A stretch of DNA of 64,000 nucleotides from an uncultured Pelagibacteraceae bacterium (GTDB lineage Bacteria; Pseudomonadota; Alphaproteobacteria; Pelagibacterales; Pelagibacteraceae), in assembly GCA_902524545.1 (NCBI GenBank), contig CABZDW010000002.1:56748-120747 (forward strand), written 5' to 3'. Below are positions 43,258 to 52,034 of this stretch, piece after piece. The number at the start of each line of letters is the position of its first letter. Within the stretch, counting starts at the first letter, position 1. The notes below the pieces were generated by a model that was given only the letters and a program-made list of their open reading frames with translations, was not told the DNA's origin and ran no database searches. A program made the position numbers and the translations under genes.

Positions 43258-43288
43258 ATTAAGGGTATTTTAAAAATTATCAATAAGA

Positions 43289-45379
43289 ATGATAAATAAA
43301 TCTGAGGTACTAATTTTTTCTTTAAGTTTTTTAATTGGGATAATTTTTACTATATTATTTCTTGGATTATCTAACATTGGCCTTCAAAATACAGAATGGT
43401 TTACGTCATACGATTTGAAAAGCGATTTATTAGCTTTTAAATTTTTTGTAAATGACAATTGGAGATTCCCAATTGGCTCTAATCCAAATTATGGAGAAAT
43501 CTCGAATTCAATAGTTTTCTCTGGCGCAGTTCCAATTTTTTCTTTCATATCAAAGATTTTAAATCCAATATTACCAGATAATTTTCATTTTTTTTCTATC
43601 TGGATTATTCTTTGTTTTTCTCTTCAATTTTTGTTTAGTTATAAAATAATTTATTATTTAACAAAAAATAATATATATTCCCTTTTTGCTGGCGTTTTCT
43701 TTTTAATATCTCCAATTCTAATTTATAGGTTAAATTTTCATTTATCTTTAGGAGCCCATTGGCTAATACTTGCTGGGATTTTTTTAGATATAGATAAAAA
43801 TCAAAAAAATATATTATTTAAAAAAATATTTTTAATTTTATTTTCATCTCTAATTCATTTTTATTTTACGATAATATTAATATTTATGAATATTTTTTTT
43901 TCTTTTTTTAACTATAAACTAAAATTTACATATAATTTTTTCAAAGAAAACTTTCTAATATTGTTATTTTTAACTTTCACAATGTATTTTGTGGGATATT
44001 TTCATATTCCAGCAACAGATGCATTAGGTTTTGGTTACGGTTATTATAAAACTAATTTTTTAAGCTTTATTGATCCCATGCCCTCAGCAGACTCAAATGA
44101 TTGGTCGATAATTTTACCAGATATCTATAATTTTGGTGGTGAAAAAGAAGGATTTGCATACCTTGGTTTTGGAATTATAACTCTCATTTTTTACATAATA
44201 ATAAAAAACATTAAAAATTTAATAAATATTCAAGTAAATTATAAATATTTTACATTATGTTTATTCTTATTTTTATTAGCATTGAGTAATAATATTAGTT
44301 TTGGCTCTTTTAGTCTGGTGAGTATAGATTTGCCAAATGTCTTTTATGCACCTTTAAGTATTTTACGTGCTTCTGGGAGATTAATTTGGCCTGTTTATTA
44401 TATAATTTTAATTTTTGCTATATACAAACTCTATAAATTGGAGCAAAAAAATCGATATTTATTAATAATCATTTTTTTATTTATACAAGTTTTTGATTTT
44501 TCAAATTCATTGAATAAAAACTTTTTAAAAGAAAAAAAAGTAAGAGATATTAAATTGAATGATCCGATTTGGAAATTTGTATCAGAAAATTATATCAATG
44601 TTTCAACTACAAAAATTTCGAATAGAACACAATCATTTAAAGTTATATCAGATTTTTTGATAGATAATAATTTCAAAAGCACAAATTATTTTCGTTTAGG
44701 TAGATACAATAGAGAGTTTGCATCAGAATATAGATCAAAATTTATAGAGAAATTAATGCTAAAGAAAGTAGACTCAAACAAAGCTTTTATTATTGAAAAT
44801 AAAGATCATCTTAGACATATAAAATTTTTATTTAAAGATACTAATCATGGTTTTTTTAATAGAAATGGACTTTGGATTTTTTTACCAAAACAGAGAAAAT
44901 TGATGTCTGAATTTGATTTATCAAAATTCAACTCAATAAAACCCAGGCTTGTTAAAAATGAAAATATCCAAATTGGAGAAAATTCTAAAAACGGTATTTT
45001 AGGCCTTGGTTGGTCACACCCAAATTATGGAAGAAGTATTGGTAATAGTGGAGTTTGGTCTGAGGGGTATTTCTCAAGCTTAGTTTTTAGAACAAAAGAT
45101 ACAAAAATAAACTCTATTAATGTTTTTTTAAAACAAGTCTTTACACATAAAAAAGAAGATTTAAAAATAAAAATATTAATAAATAATAAAAATTATAAAG
45201 AGATTTCCTTAGATTCAAATAGTAAAAAAATTATCCTTAATGATATAAAAAATTATCTTATTAATGGTAATAATGTGATAACATTTAATATATTAAATCC
45301 ATCAACACCTCTTTCAAAACTTGTTAGCATAGATGGTAGGCTTTTAGGAATATTGGTGAGAGAAATTGTGTTTAATTAA
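43289..45379 (+). CDS. Large polytopic membrane protein (DUF6311-like, possible GT-C)
   Basis: A 696-aa protein with about 12 transmembrane segments in its first 430 residues and a soluble C-terminal region. NDNWRFPIGSNPNYG and NSIVFSGAVPIFSFISKI near the N-terminus resemble DUF6311-type membrane proteins. The C-terminal part (VSIDGRLLGILVREI) looks like a periplasmic beta-rich domain. Membrane proteins of this design transfer sugars from lipid carriers, but direct proof is absent. It overlaps the convergent methyltransferase gene by 8 bases. Confidence 0.6.
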   Translation: MINKSEVLIFSLSFLIGIIFTILFLGLSNIGLQNTEWFTSYDLKSDLLAFKFFVNDNWRFPIGSNPNYGEISNSIVFSGAVPIFSFISKILNPILPDNFHFFSIWIILCFSLQFLFSYKIIYYLTKNNIYSLFAGVFFLISPILIYRLNFHLSLGAHWLILAGIFLDIDKNQKNILFKKIFLILFSSLIHFYFTIILIFMNIFFSFFNYKLKFTYNFFKENFLILLFLTFTMYFVGYFHIPATDALGFGYGYYKTNFLSFIDPMPSADSNDWSIILPDIYNFGGEKEGFAYLGFGIITLIFYIIIKNIKNLINIQVNYKYFTLCLFLFLLALSNNISFGSFSLVSIDLPNVFYAPLSILRASGRLIWPVYYIILIFAIYKLYKLEQKNRYLLIIIFLFIQVFDFSNSLNKNFLKEKKVRDIKLNDPIWKFVSENYINVSTTKISNRTQSFKVISDFLIDNNFKSTNYFRLGRYNREFASEYRSKFIEKLMLKKVDSNKAFIIENKDHLRHIKFLFKDTNHGFFNRNGLWIFLPKQRKLMSEFDLSKFNSIKPRLVKNENIQIGENSKNGILGLGWSHPNYGRSIGNSGVWSEGYFSSLVFRTKDTKINSINVFLKQVFTHKKEDLKIKILINNKNYKEISLDSNSKKIILNDIKNYLINGNNVITFNILNPSTPLSKLVSIDGRLLGILVREIVFN

Positions 45380-46010
45380 AATGTAAATTTTTCCAGTCTC
45401 TATATATTTTCACTAAATCTATATTTTTATAATGAAATATTAATTTAAAACTCATTACAAAAAAATCATCGGTTATTAAAGAATCAAACTTTTTCATTAA
45501 AATTTTATATTTACTAATATCACGAATGAAATCGCCTCTATCAAAATTAATCATGACTCTATTTAAGAATTCATTATTATCAATGATTGGATCTATCGTG
45601 AGGTATTTAGCTTTAGGGTATTTTTTATTTAAAAAATTTAATAAGTTTTCTACAATGTCGTCACTTAAGTGATGAATAGCTCCATTTAAAAAAATAAAAT
45701 CGATATTTTTTAAATCTATGTCTGTTATTTCATTTATATTTTCAATATTTGAATTTATAAATTTGAATTTAGGATACTTTAATTTAGAGTTCTTAAGATA
45801 GTTTTCATTGTTATCAATACCGGTATAATTTTCTACATTATTATTAATGTAATTTAATACATAACTATCTCCACAGCAAAGATCTAGTACATTCACTTTT
45901 CCAGTCTGGTTAAAAATATATTGAATGAAATTATAATCGCTTTTTTTCTTTCTAATTATTTTTTGATAAAGCCTGTAAAAAAATTTAAATTTTAATATTA
46001 GATTTTTCAT
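45372..46010 (-). CDS. SAM-dependent methyltransferase
   Basis: A 212-aa class I methyltransferase. VNVLDLCCGDSYVLNYI is motif I, followed by YTGIDNNENYLKNS and IDFIFLNGAIHHLSDD, which belongs to the UbiE/Methyltransf_12 group. It is adjacent to the GT2 gene, with its ATG following that gene's stop directly. The acceptor is unknown, and a sugar-linked role is inferred from context. Confidence 0.72.
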   Translation of the reverse strand: MKNLILKFKFFYRLYQKIIRKKKSDYNFIQYIFNQTGKVNVLDLCCGDSYVLNYINNNVENYTGIDNNENYLKNSKLKYPKFKFINSNIENINEITDIDLKNIDFIFLNGAIHHLSDDIVENLLNFLNKKYPKAKYLTIDPIIDNNEFLNRVMINFDRGDFIRDISKYKILMKKFDSLITDDFFVMSFKLIFHYKNIDLVKIYRDWKNLHFN

Positions 46011-46715
46011 TTAATTTTTAAATTTAATCTTTAATAGGTCATAAAACATTAATGGCATATCATAAAAAATATTTAGTTTACTCCCACTTTTATGCACCCA
46101 GTTTACTGGTAATTCTTTTATCTTAATTTTCTTTTTTTTAAGTAGCAAGACCAGCTCGACATCAAACGAAAATCTGTATGAACTAATCTTTCTAAAAACA
46201 GATTTTGCGTATTTTTTGTTAAAAAGCTTAAATCCACATTGAGTATCTTTTATATTAATATCAAAAAGAGAAAAAATTATTAAATTGAAAATTACACCTA
46301 GTGATTTTCTAATTAACGAAGTTTTAATTTTGGATAATGAGTGTTTTCTGGATGCAAAATAGGCCTCGTTTTTTTTTAAAATATATTTTTTCTTATACCA
46401 AATATCTATTTGATTAGGCTGAACTGACATATCTACATCGCAAATTAAAATCCATTTTCGTTTAGAACTTAAAACTCCTTTTTTGATAGCATAACCCTTA
46501 CCCACATTTTTTTTGTATGATATATATTTGATAAACTTTTTATTATTTTTAGATATAAATTTTTTGATTATTTTTTCTGAGTTGTCATTACTTCCATCAT
46601 TTACAAAAATTACTTCAATCTTTTTTTTTTTTAAAAAATTTTTAATAAAGCTAAGATTTTTTTTAATTCTATTTTCCTCGTTATAAAGAGGTATAATTAA
46701 AGATATATTGTCCAC
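46011..46715 (-). CDS. Glycosyltransferase family 2, ALG5/DPM-like
   Basis: A 234-aa GT-A protein with LIIPLYNEENRIKKNLSFI, VNDGSNDNSEKII, KNVGKGYAIKKGVL, and the metal-binding LICDVDMSVQP. IKDTQCGFKLFNKKYAKSVF and NWVHKSGSKLNIFYD match the dolichol-phosphate glucosyltransferase (ALG5)-like branch. It probably makes a polyprenyl-phosphate-linked sugar for membrane GT-C enzymes such as the neighbour at 43289. It is the last gene of the accessory block before the initiator tRNA. Confidence 0.83.
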   Translation of the reverse strand: MDNISLIIPLYNEENRIKKNLSFIKNFLKKKKIEVIFVNDGSNDNSEKIIKKFISKNNKKFIKYISYKKNVGKGYAIKKGVLSSKRKWILICDVDMSVQPNQIDIWYKKKYILKKNEAYFASRKHSLSKIKTSLIRKSLGVIFNLIIFSLFDINIKDTQCGFKLFNKKYAKSVFRKISSYRFSFDVELVLLLKKKKIKIKELPVNWVHKSGSKLNIFYDMPLMFYDLLKIKFKN

Positions 46716-46759
46716 AATTAATAATAAAAGATTTAAAAAAAAAGTTAATTGAAATTTGT

Positions 46760-46836
<77 letters not shown>

Positions 46837-46842
46837 ATATAC

Positions 46843-47037
46843 TTAAATTCTATTTCTAAGTTTATTGAGTTTTTTTACTCTTTTAATGTTTTCTTGTAAA
46901 ATTCTCTTTTTTTTTTCAGAGGGCTTTTCGTAAGTGTTTTTTAGTTTGATTATCTTAAAGAAACCATCTCTTTGAAGTTTTCTTTTTAAAACTCTCAATG
47001 CTTGTTCTATATTATTATCTTTGACTTCTATTTTAAT
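46843..47037 (-). CDS. rpsU: 30S ribosomal protein S21 (apparent AUU start)
   Basis: A small basic protein with VKDNNIEQALRVLKRKLQRDG and LKNTYEKPSEKKKR, clear S21 signatures. The start is chosen at ATT 47037: on the minus strand a GGAGG Shine-Dalgarno lies at 47047-47043, with 5 bases before this ATT, and the homologous N-terminus begins here (I-K-I-E-V-K-D aligned to M-Q-V-F-V-R-D). A TTG at 47049 opens the frame but overlaps the ribosome-binding site and adds four residues unlike S21. AUU initiation is known in infC. The gene runs towards tRNA-fMet. Confidence 0.88.
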   Translation of the reverse strand: MKIEVKDNNIEQALRVLKRKLQRDGFFKIIKLKNTYEKPSEKKKRILQENIKRVKKLNKLRNRI

Positions 47038-47042
47038 AACAA

Positions 47043-47047
47043 CCTCC
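47043..47047 (-). promoter_or_regulatory. Strong Shine-Dalgarno upstream of rpsU
   Basis: GGAGG on the minus strand, 5 bases before the proposed ATT start. Strong sites of this kind are rare in the window, and here it decides between the TTG and ATT starts of rpsU. Confidence 0.7.
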
Positions 47048-47106
47048 AAAAAAAATCGTAGTTAACATTTTTAAAATTTTATGTCTATAAGTTTTATTTG
47101 ATAAAC

Positions 47107-47676
47107 TCATTGGCTCTTCAATACCTTTTCTTTATCTTTTTTTTCTCTTTTTAATCGTCTTTGAGCTTTTTCATCCGCTTCAATTAGATCTTTTTGTGAG
47201 AAAAGTCCTAAAGCTACTGGATCCTTAGAACTCAAATTGTTGAAATTCCAATAACTTTTATTTCTTATAGATGTAACAGAATTTTTTGTCATTCCAATTA
47301 ATTTTGCAATCTGTGAGTCTTTTAGCTGAGAATAATGTTTAATTAACCATAATGCTGAGTCTGGCTTATCTTGTCTTTTCGATAATGGAATATATTTTTT
47401 ATTTTTTTTTTCAGTAAAAGATATTTCGACATCTGTATTTTGAATTTGCAAAGGTCTATTTTCATCTTTTGCTGATAAATTAATTTCATCTCTAGTAAGT
47501 TGACCAGCAATTATAGGATTATATCCTTTAATACCTTTAGCAACCTCTCCATCAGCTATTCCTTGTATTTCAACAACATGCATTTTACAAAACTCAGCGA
47601 TTTGTTTAAATGTTAAAGTGGTGTTTTCTACAAGCCAAACGGCTGTGGCCATTGGCATTAATGGAGCATTAGACAT
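47107..47676 (-). CDS. trcR: Cell-cycle transcriptional regulator TrcR (DUF1013)
   Basis: A 189-aa protein with the DUF1013 pattern: MSNAPLMPMATAVWLVENTTLTFKQIAEFC, IADGEVAKGIKGYNP and QLTRDEI. A second helix-turn-helix-like repeat is SALWLIKHYSQLKDSQIAKLIGMTKNSVTSIRN. Two such segments bind DNA in the Caulobacter homologue, which is tied to the CtrA-type cell cycle. The C-terminus is lysine-rich. It lies 3 bases after rpmE on the same strand. Confidence 0.85.
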   Translation of the reverse strand: MSNAPLMPMATAVWLVENTTLTFKQIAEFCKMHVVEIQGIADGEVAKGIKGYNPIIAGQLTRDEINLSAKDENRPLQIQNTDVEISFTEKKNKKYIPLSKRQDKPDSALWLIKHYSQLKDSQIAKLIGMTKNSVTSIRNKSYWNFNNLSSKDPVALGLFSQKDLIEADEKAQRRLKREKKDKEKVLKSQ

Positions 47677-47679
47677 TAA

Positions 47680-47904
47680 TTATTTTTCACTTTTAAAATT
47701 TTGAAATTTTTTATTAAATTTACTAATTCTTCCTTTATCCATTAATTTTTGTTTTCCACCGGTCCATGCTGAATGAGACCTCGGGTCAATTTCTAGCTTT
47801 AGTAAATCACCTTCTTCCCCCCAAGTTGATCTGGTTTCAAACTGTGTTCCATCAGTCATCTCAACTTTTATTGAGTGATAATTAGGATGAATTTTTTTTT
47901 TCAT
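47680..47904 (-). CDS. rpmE: 50S ribosomal protein L31
   Basis: A 74-aa protein with [49 protein letters not shown] and [10 protein letters not shown], which match L31. Zinc-binding cysteines are absent, so it is the zinc-independent form. It lies 3 bases before trcR and begins 35 bases after suhB, so it may have its own promoter. Confidence 0.93.
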   Translation of the reverse strand: MKKKIHPNYHSIKVEMTDGTQFETRSTWGEEGDLLKLEIDPRSHSAWTGGKQKLMDKGRISKFNKKFQNFKSEK

Positions 47905-47939
47905 GTTGAGACTTATAACAAAAGTTTTTTTTAAAACAA

Positions 47940-48683
47940 TTAAAAGTTACTTATTTTTTTGATGAATTCGTTGTTAATATTAGGACTTGATGCAATCACA
48001 TTTAAATTTTTATGATTATTAAGGTCAATATCATTAGTTACGCCACCTGCCTCTTGAATAATAACTAATCCAGCAGCTATATCCCAAAGATTAAGATTAG
48101 ATTGGCAATATCCGTCATATCTACCTGAAGCTACATAAGCTAAATCTAAAGCTGCACAACCAGATTTTCTTGTGCAAATTTCATTTACAGAATCATATGT
48201 TTTTCCGCCTATTGCAAATAAACACTCTGACAACTCATTTTTTTTTGAAACTCGAATTCTTTCATTATTAAAAAAGGCACCATTATTTTTTTCCGCATAA
48301 AACATTTCGTTTTTTATAGGATCAAAAATTAAACCAGATTTAATTTCATTATTAGATAACAAGCCAATAGAAATAGCAAAATGAGGTATGCCATGTAAAA
48401 AATTAATAGTTCCATCTATTGGATCGATAATCCAAATATTTTTAGTATCTTTATTTTTTTCAAAACCGATTTCCTCACTTAAAATTGAAAAATTTGGTTT
48501 TCCTTTCTTTAACTCATCTATAATTATTTTTTCCGCTCTCAAATCTGAATTAGTGACAAAATCTAAAGGTCCCTTTTTCTTTACTTGCAGTTTTTCAATT
48601 TCACCAAAATCTCTAATTAATATCTTTGATGCTTTTTCACATGCTTTAATCATAATATTTAAATTAGGAGAAATTGAATTCAT
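47940..48683 (-). CDS. suhB: Inositol monophosphatase family protein
   Basis: A 247-aa Mg-dependent phosphatase of the SuhB/IMPase family. EEIGF, the metal-binding [22 protein letters not shown], and the late [18 protein letters not shown] (WDxAAG motif) are in the expected places. In bacteria it acts as an inositol phosphatase or a ribosome-assembly factor. It lies 2 bases after efp on the same strand, at the end of the tkt-suhB operon. Confidence 0.9.
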   Translation of the reverse strand: MNSISPNLNIMIKACEKASKILIRDFGEIEKLQVKKKGPLDFVTNSDLRAEKIIIDELKKGKPNFSILSEEIGFEKNKDTKNIWIIDPIDGTINFLHGIPHFAISIGLLSNNEIKSGLIFDPIKNEMFYAEKNNGAFFNNERIRVSKKNELSECLFAIGGKTYDSVNEICTRKSGCAALDLAYVASGRYDGYCQSNLNLWDIAAGLVIIQEAGGVTNDIDLNNHKNLNVIASSPNINNEFIKKISNF

Positions 48684-48685
48684 GA

Positions 48686-49246
48686 TTAATTTTTCTTTAT
48701 ATATTCAAGATTTCTTGTATCTATAATTACTTCATCTCCAGCTTCAATAAAAGGAGGTACCTGAATATTTAAACCATTATTTAGTGTGGCCGGTTTATAA
48801 GACGAGGATACAGTTTGACCTTTTAAAGCAGCATCAGTGATTTCTATTTTACAAACTACTTGATTTGGTAAATCTATTGAAATAGGTAAATCATTGTAAA
48901 AGCTTACAGAAACTTCAAGATTTTCAGTTAACAATTTTCCTTTCTCACCAATTAAACTTTTTTTAATTCCAATTTGTTCAAATGACTTTGGTTCCATAAA
49001 AAAATAGTTGCTTTCATCCTCATATAGATAATTGTAACTTATTTCATCTAATGATACTTTTTCAACAGTTTCACTTGATCTAAATCTTTCATTTAATTTT
49101 GTATTTTTATTCAAACTTTTCATTTCAACCTGTGCAAATGCACCACCTTTGCCAGGCTTGACATGTTGTGTTTTTAAAACTTGCCATAAATCATTCTTAT
49201 GCTCAAGCAACATGCCCACCCTGATTTCCCCAGCATTTATTTTCAT
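48686..49246 (-). CDS. efp: Elongation factor P
   Basis: A 186-aa EF-P, which helps ribosomes through proline stretches. MKINAGEIRVGMLLEHKNDLW and KPGKGGAFAQVEMKSL are in the first domain. The loop that bears the modified residue contains KPGKGGA, with lysine in place for beta-lysylation-type modification. TDAALKGQTVSSSYKPATL and NTRNLEYI-like C-terminal sequence complete the protein. It overlaps thiE by 4 bases and precedes suhB. Confidence 0.95.
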   Translation of the reverse strand: MKINAGEIRVGMLLEHKNDLWQVLKTQHVKPGKGGAFAQVEMKSLNKNTKLNERFRSSETVEKVSLDEISYNYLYEDESNYFFMEPKSFEQIGIKKSLIGEKGKLLTENLEVSVSFYNDLPISIDLPNQVVCKIEITDAALKGQTVSSSYKPATLNNGLNIQVPPFIEAGDEVIIDTRNLEYIKKN

Positions 49247-49857
49247 TTTAAAATCTTTATTGCTTCCTCTGGTTTTAATTTATCGTTATTCCAAATGTAG
49301 CCTGAAATAGCTAAAAAGTTTGCTTTATTCAATAAAAGATTTTTATAATTAGTAGAATTAATGCCACCAATAACTACTATAGGAGTTTTTGTGATTTTTT
49401 TAACTTTTCTAAGCATGCTAATAGAGGCTTTGTATTTTATTTTTTTAGTTTTTGAATTATTAAAAGCTCCTAAGGCTATGTAGTCAGCTTTATTTTTTAC
49501 AGCAATTTTTGTTAACTTCACAGAGTTATGACAGGTAACACCTATTATCTTATCGCCAATCAATTTCCTTGCTTTAATAATATTCATATCTTTTTGACCT
49601 AAATGACAACCATCTGCATTTAATCTTTTAGCAACCTGAACATTGTCGTTAACAAGAAATTTGACCTTAAATTTTTTGCAAATTTTTTTAATTTTTTCAC
49701 CAATGATGACTTTTTTTTTAAGGGTTTCTTTTTTAAGCCTTAATTGAAAAAAACTCACTTTTTTTTGTTGAAGAACCTTGGTTAAATCTTGATAGAAAGA
49801 CTTATTAATTTTGGCTGGTGAAATGAGATAGATAAATTTTTTTTTATTAATTCTCAA
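49243..49857 (-). CDS. thiE: Thiamine-phosphate synthase
   Basis: ThiE couples the pyrimidine pyrophosphate and thiazole phosphate to thiamine phosphate. This 204-aa TIM barrel has FFQLRLK, KFLVNDNVQVAKRLNADGCHLGQKDMN (the pyrophosphate site), GVTCHNS, ADYIALGAFNNSKTK and VVIGGINSTNY. The family signature is intact but somewhat divergent (the usual GVHLGQ becomes GCHLGQ). It overlaps fba by 11 bases and efp by 4, inside an operon of central carbon genes. Confidence 0.88.
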   Translation of the reverse strand: MRINKKKFIYLISPAKINKSFYQDLTKVLQQKKVSFFQLRLKKETLKKKVIIGEKIKKICKKFKVKFLVNDNVQVAKRLNADGCHLGQKDMNIIKARKLIGDKIIGVTCHNSVKLTKIAVKNKADYIALGAFNNSKTKKIKYKASISMLRKVKKITKTPIVVIGGINSTNYKNLLLNKANFLAISGYIWNNDKLKPEEAIKILK

Positions 49858-50854
49858 GTTCTTTAGACCATTTACCCTTAGCAGCTAATGTGTTCATTTT
49901 TGCTCTTTGGTTAAAAATTCTTTGAGTTCCTTCAATATTTAATTTGTCCTTGGACCAAAATCTTAATGCGCTTTGTTGAAGAGCTCGTCCATAAGAGTAA
50001 CTCATTATAAAGTTGGTATCGTTGTATTTATTAATTAAATCTAAATTTTCTGTTGCCTCTATTTCGGATTGACCACCCGATAAAAATGCTATCCCTGGTA
50101 CCTCCAATGGAACAGAGTTTTTTAAACATTTAAGAGTTAACTTTGCCACCTCATCGTTTGATATTTTGTTTTTACATTTATTACCAGCTAAAATCATATT
50201 TGGCTTTAATATAATTCCTCCCAAATCAACTTTATGTAAGATTAATTCTTCAAAACATTTTTTTATTACTTCAGAGGTCTTTTCATAACACTCATTTGCT
50301 GAATGCTCGCCATCCATTAAGACTTCAGGTTCAACAATTGGAACCATATTACATTCTTGTACTAATGCAGAATATCTAGCTAACGCATGTGCATTAGATT
50401 GAATTGAGAGTTTACTTGGATGTTCTTTTGATATGTTATAAACGCCTCTCCATTTTGTAAACTTGGCTCCTAATTTATAATATTCTTTTAATCTTTCTCT
50501 TAATCCGTCCAAACCCTCAGTAATCTTTTCATTTGGTGAACCAGCTAAAACTTTTGTTCCATTATCAACTTTAATACCTGGGGTACTACCCATAGCAGAA
50601 ATTAATTCTGGGATTTTATTTTTTTTTGATGTTATTTGTTTTATTGTTTCATCATATAAAATTACACCTCCGATATATTCAGTCATACCAGACGCACTAA
50701 ACAGTGTTTCTCTAAATAATAAACGGTTTTCAGCTGTAGACTGAACTTTAACCGACTCTAATCTTTTAGTCATAGTTGCAGTACTCTCGTCAGCTGCAAG
50801 AATACCTTTTCCATTATTAAGTATTTTTAGTGCGATGTTATTTAATTCAGACAT
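49847..50854 (-). CDS. fba: Fructose-bisphosphate aldolase, class I
   Basis: A 335-aa class I aldolase, which cleaves fructose-1,6-bisphosphate through a Schiff base. LAADESTATMTKRLE, GVILYDETIKQ, FTKWRGVYNI, IVEPEVLMDGEHSANECYE, KPNMILAG and VPGIAFLSGGQSEIEATENL are all typical, with the catalytic lysine in the GGIILKPNMI segment. It is followed by thiE (11-base overlap) and preceded by pgk. Confidence 0.94.
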   Translation of the reverse strand: MSELNNIALKILNNGKGILAADESTATMTKRLESVKVQSTAENRLLFRETLFSASGMTEYIGGVILYDETIKQITSKKNKIPELISAMGSTPGIKVDNGTKVLAGSPNEKITEGLDGLRERLKEYYKLGAKFTKWRGVYNISKEHPSKLSIQSNAHALARYSALVQECNMVPIVEPEVLMDGEHSANECYEKTSEVIKKCFEELILHKVDLGGIILKPNMILAGNKCKNKISNDEVAKLTLKCLKNSVPLEVPGIAFLSGGQSEIEATENLDLINKYNDTNFIMSYSYGRALQQSALRFWSKDKLNIEGTQRIFNQRAKMNTLAAKGKWSKELEN

Positions 50855-50855
50855 A

Positions 50856-52034
50856 TTAGTTTAAACCTTTTATACCAGGTAACTCTTTTCCTTCAAGATA
50901 TTCTAAAAATGCTCCACCGGCAGTTGAAACAAAATTAAAATTTTCTGTTAATTTAATTTTATTGATAAGAGCTACCGTATCTCCACCCCCTACAACTGAG
51001 TAAATTGAATTATTTTTATTTTTTTTTGTGATAGCTTTTGCAATATTGTAACTGCCATTAGCAAAATTTGGATTTTCAAAATAACCTGCTGGTCCATTCC
51101 AAAGAACTGTCTCACTATTTTCAATAATACTTTTTATCTTATCTAATGTCTTAGGACCAATGTCTAAAATTATATCATCATCTTTGATATTATTTAGTTC
51201 TTTTATTTGAGGTTCATCATCTAAATTTTTTCCAATCAAGACGTCCACTGGGTAGAAAATTTTACATGAATGACTTTTTAAAGTTTCAAATATCTCTTCG
51301 ATCAAAAGATCACAATTTTCTTCTTTAATTGATTTACCTATTTGGTTCCCTTTGTATTTAATTATGTTATTAGCCATTCCACCAACAATGATAATATTAT
51401 CAAATTTAGATATTAAATTTTTGATTATTCCAATTTTTGTTGAAATTTTTGATCCCCCAATAATACAAGTGATCGGTTTTTTGATTTCTGTTGTAACTTT
51501 TTTTAAAGCACTAATTTCTGTTTCCAACTGCAATCCAGCAAAAGAGGGAAGAAATTTGGTAATTTTACTTACAGAGGCATGTGCCCTATGGGAGCAAGAA
51601 AAAGCATCGTTTACATACAAATCAGCGAGTTTGGCTAAATGTTGCGCAAAATTAGTATCATTTTTTTCTTCCTCTTTATAAAATCTAATATTCTCTAAAA
51701 AAACTATTTGATTGTTTGGATTTTCAAATAAATCCTCTTTTTTTAATTTAAAAATATCTTCTTTTACTAATCTAATTTTTCTATTTATTTTCTTTTCAAT
51801 ATTTTCACAAATTGGTTTAAGTGAGAGATTTGCAATTACCTTACCTTTTGGCCGTCCTATGTGAGAAATTATTATGATCTTTGATTTTTCTTTTATTAAA
51901 AAATCTATGATTGGAATAATCTTATTTATTCTTGTTTCGTCGGCAACTGATCCATTTTTTAATGGGACATTTAAATCTAATCTTAACAAAACTTTTTTTT
52001 TATTAAGATTTTTCTGGTCTTTTATACTATTCAT
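50856..52034 (-). CDS. pgk: Phosphoglycerate kinase
   Basis: A 392-aa two-domain kinase that makes ATP from 1,3-bisphosphoglycerate. VLLRLDLNVPLKNG, ISHIGRPKG, LENIRFYKEEEKN, NDAFSCSHRAHAS and the C-terminal GGGDTVALI and STAGGAFLEYLEGKELPGI are canonical. The gene lies 1 base after fba and abuts gap with 1 base of overlap, so the glycolysis genes run as one minus-strand transcript. Confidence 0.96.
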   Translation of the reverse strand: MNSIKDQKNLNKKKVLLRLDLNVPLKNGSVADETRINKIIPIIDFLIKEKSKIIIISHIGRPKGKVIANLSLKPICENIEKKINRKIRLVKEDIFKLKKEDLFENPNNQIVFLENIRFYKEEEKNDTNFAQHLAKLADLYVNDAFSCSHRAHASVSKITKFLPSFAGLQLETEISALKKVTTEIKKPITCIIGGSKISTKIGIIKNLISKFDNIIIVGGMANNIIKYKGNQIGKSIKEENCDLLIEEIFETLKSHSCKIFYPVDVLIGKNLDDEPQIKELNNIKDDDIILDIGPKTLDKIKSIIENSETVLWNGPAGYFENPNFANGSYNIAKAITKKNKNNSIYSVVGGGDTVALINKIKLTENFNFVSTAGGAFLEYLEGKELPGIKGLN

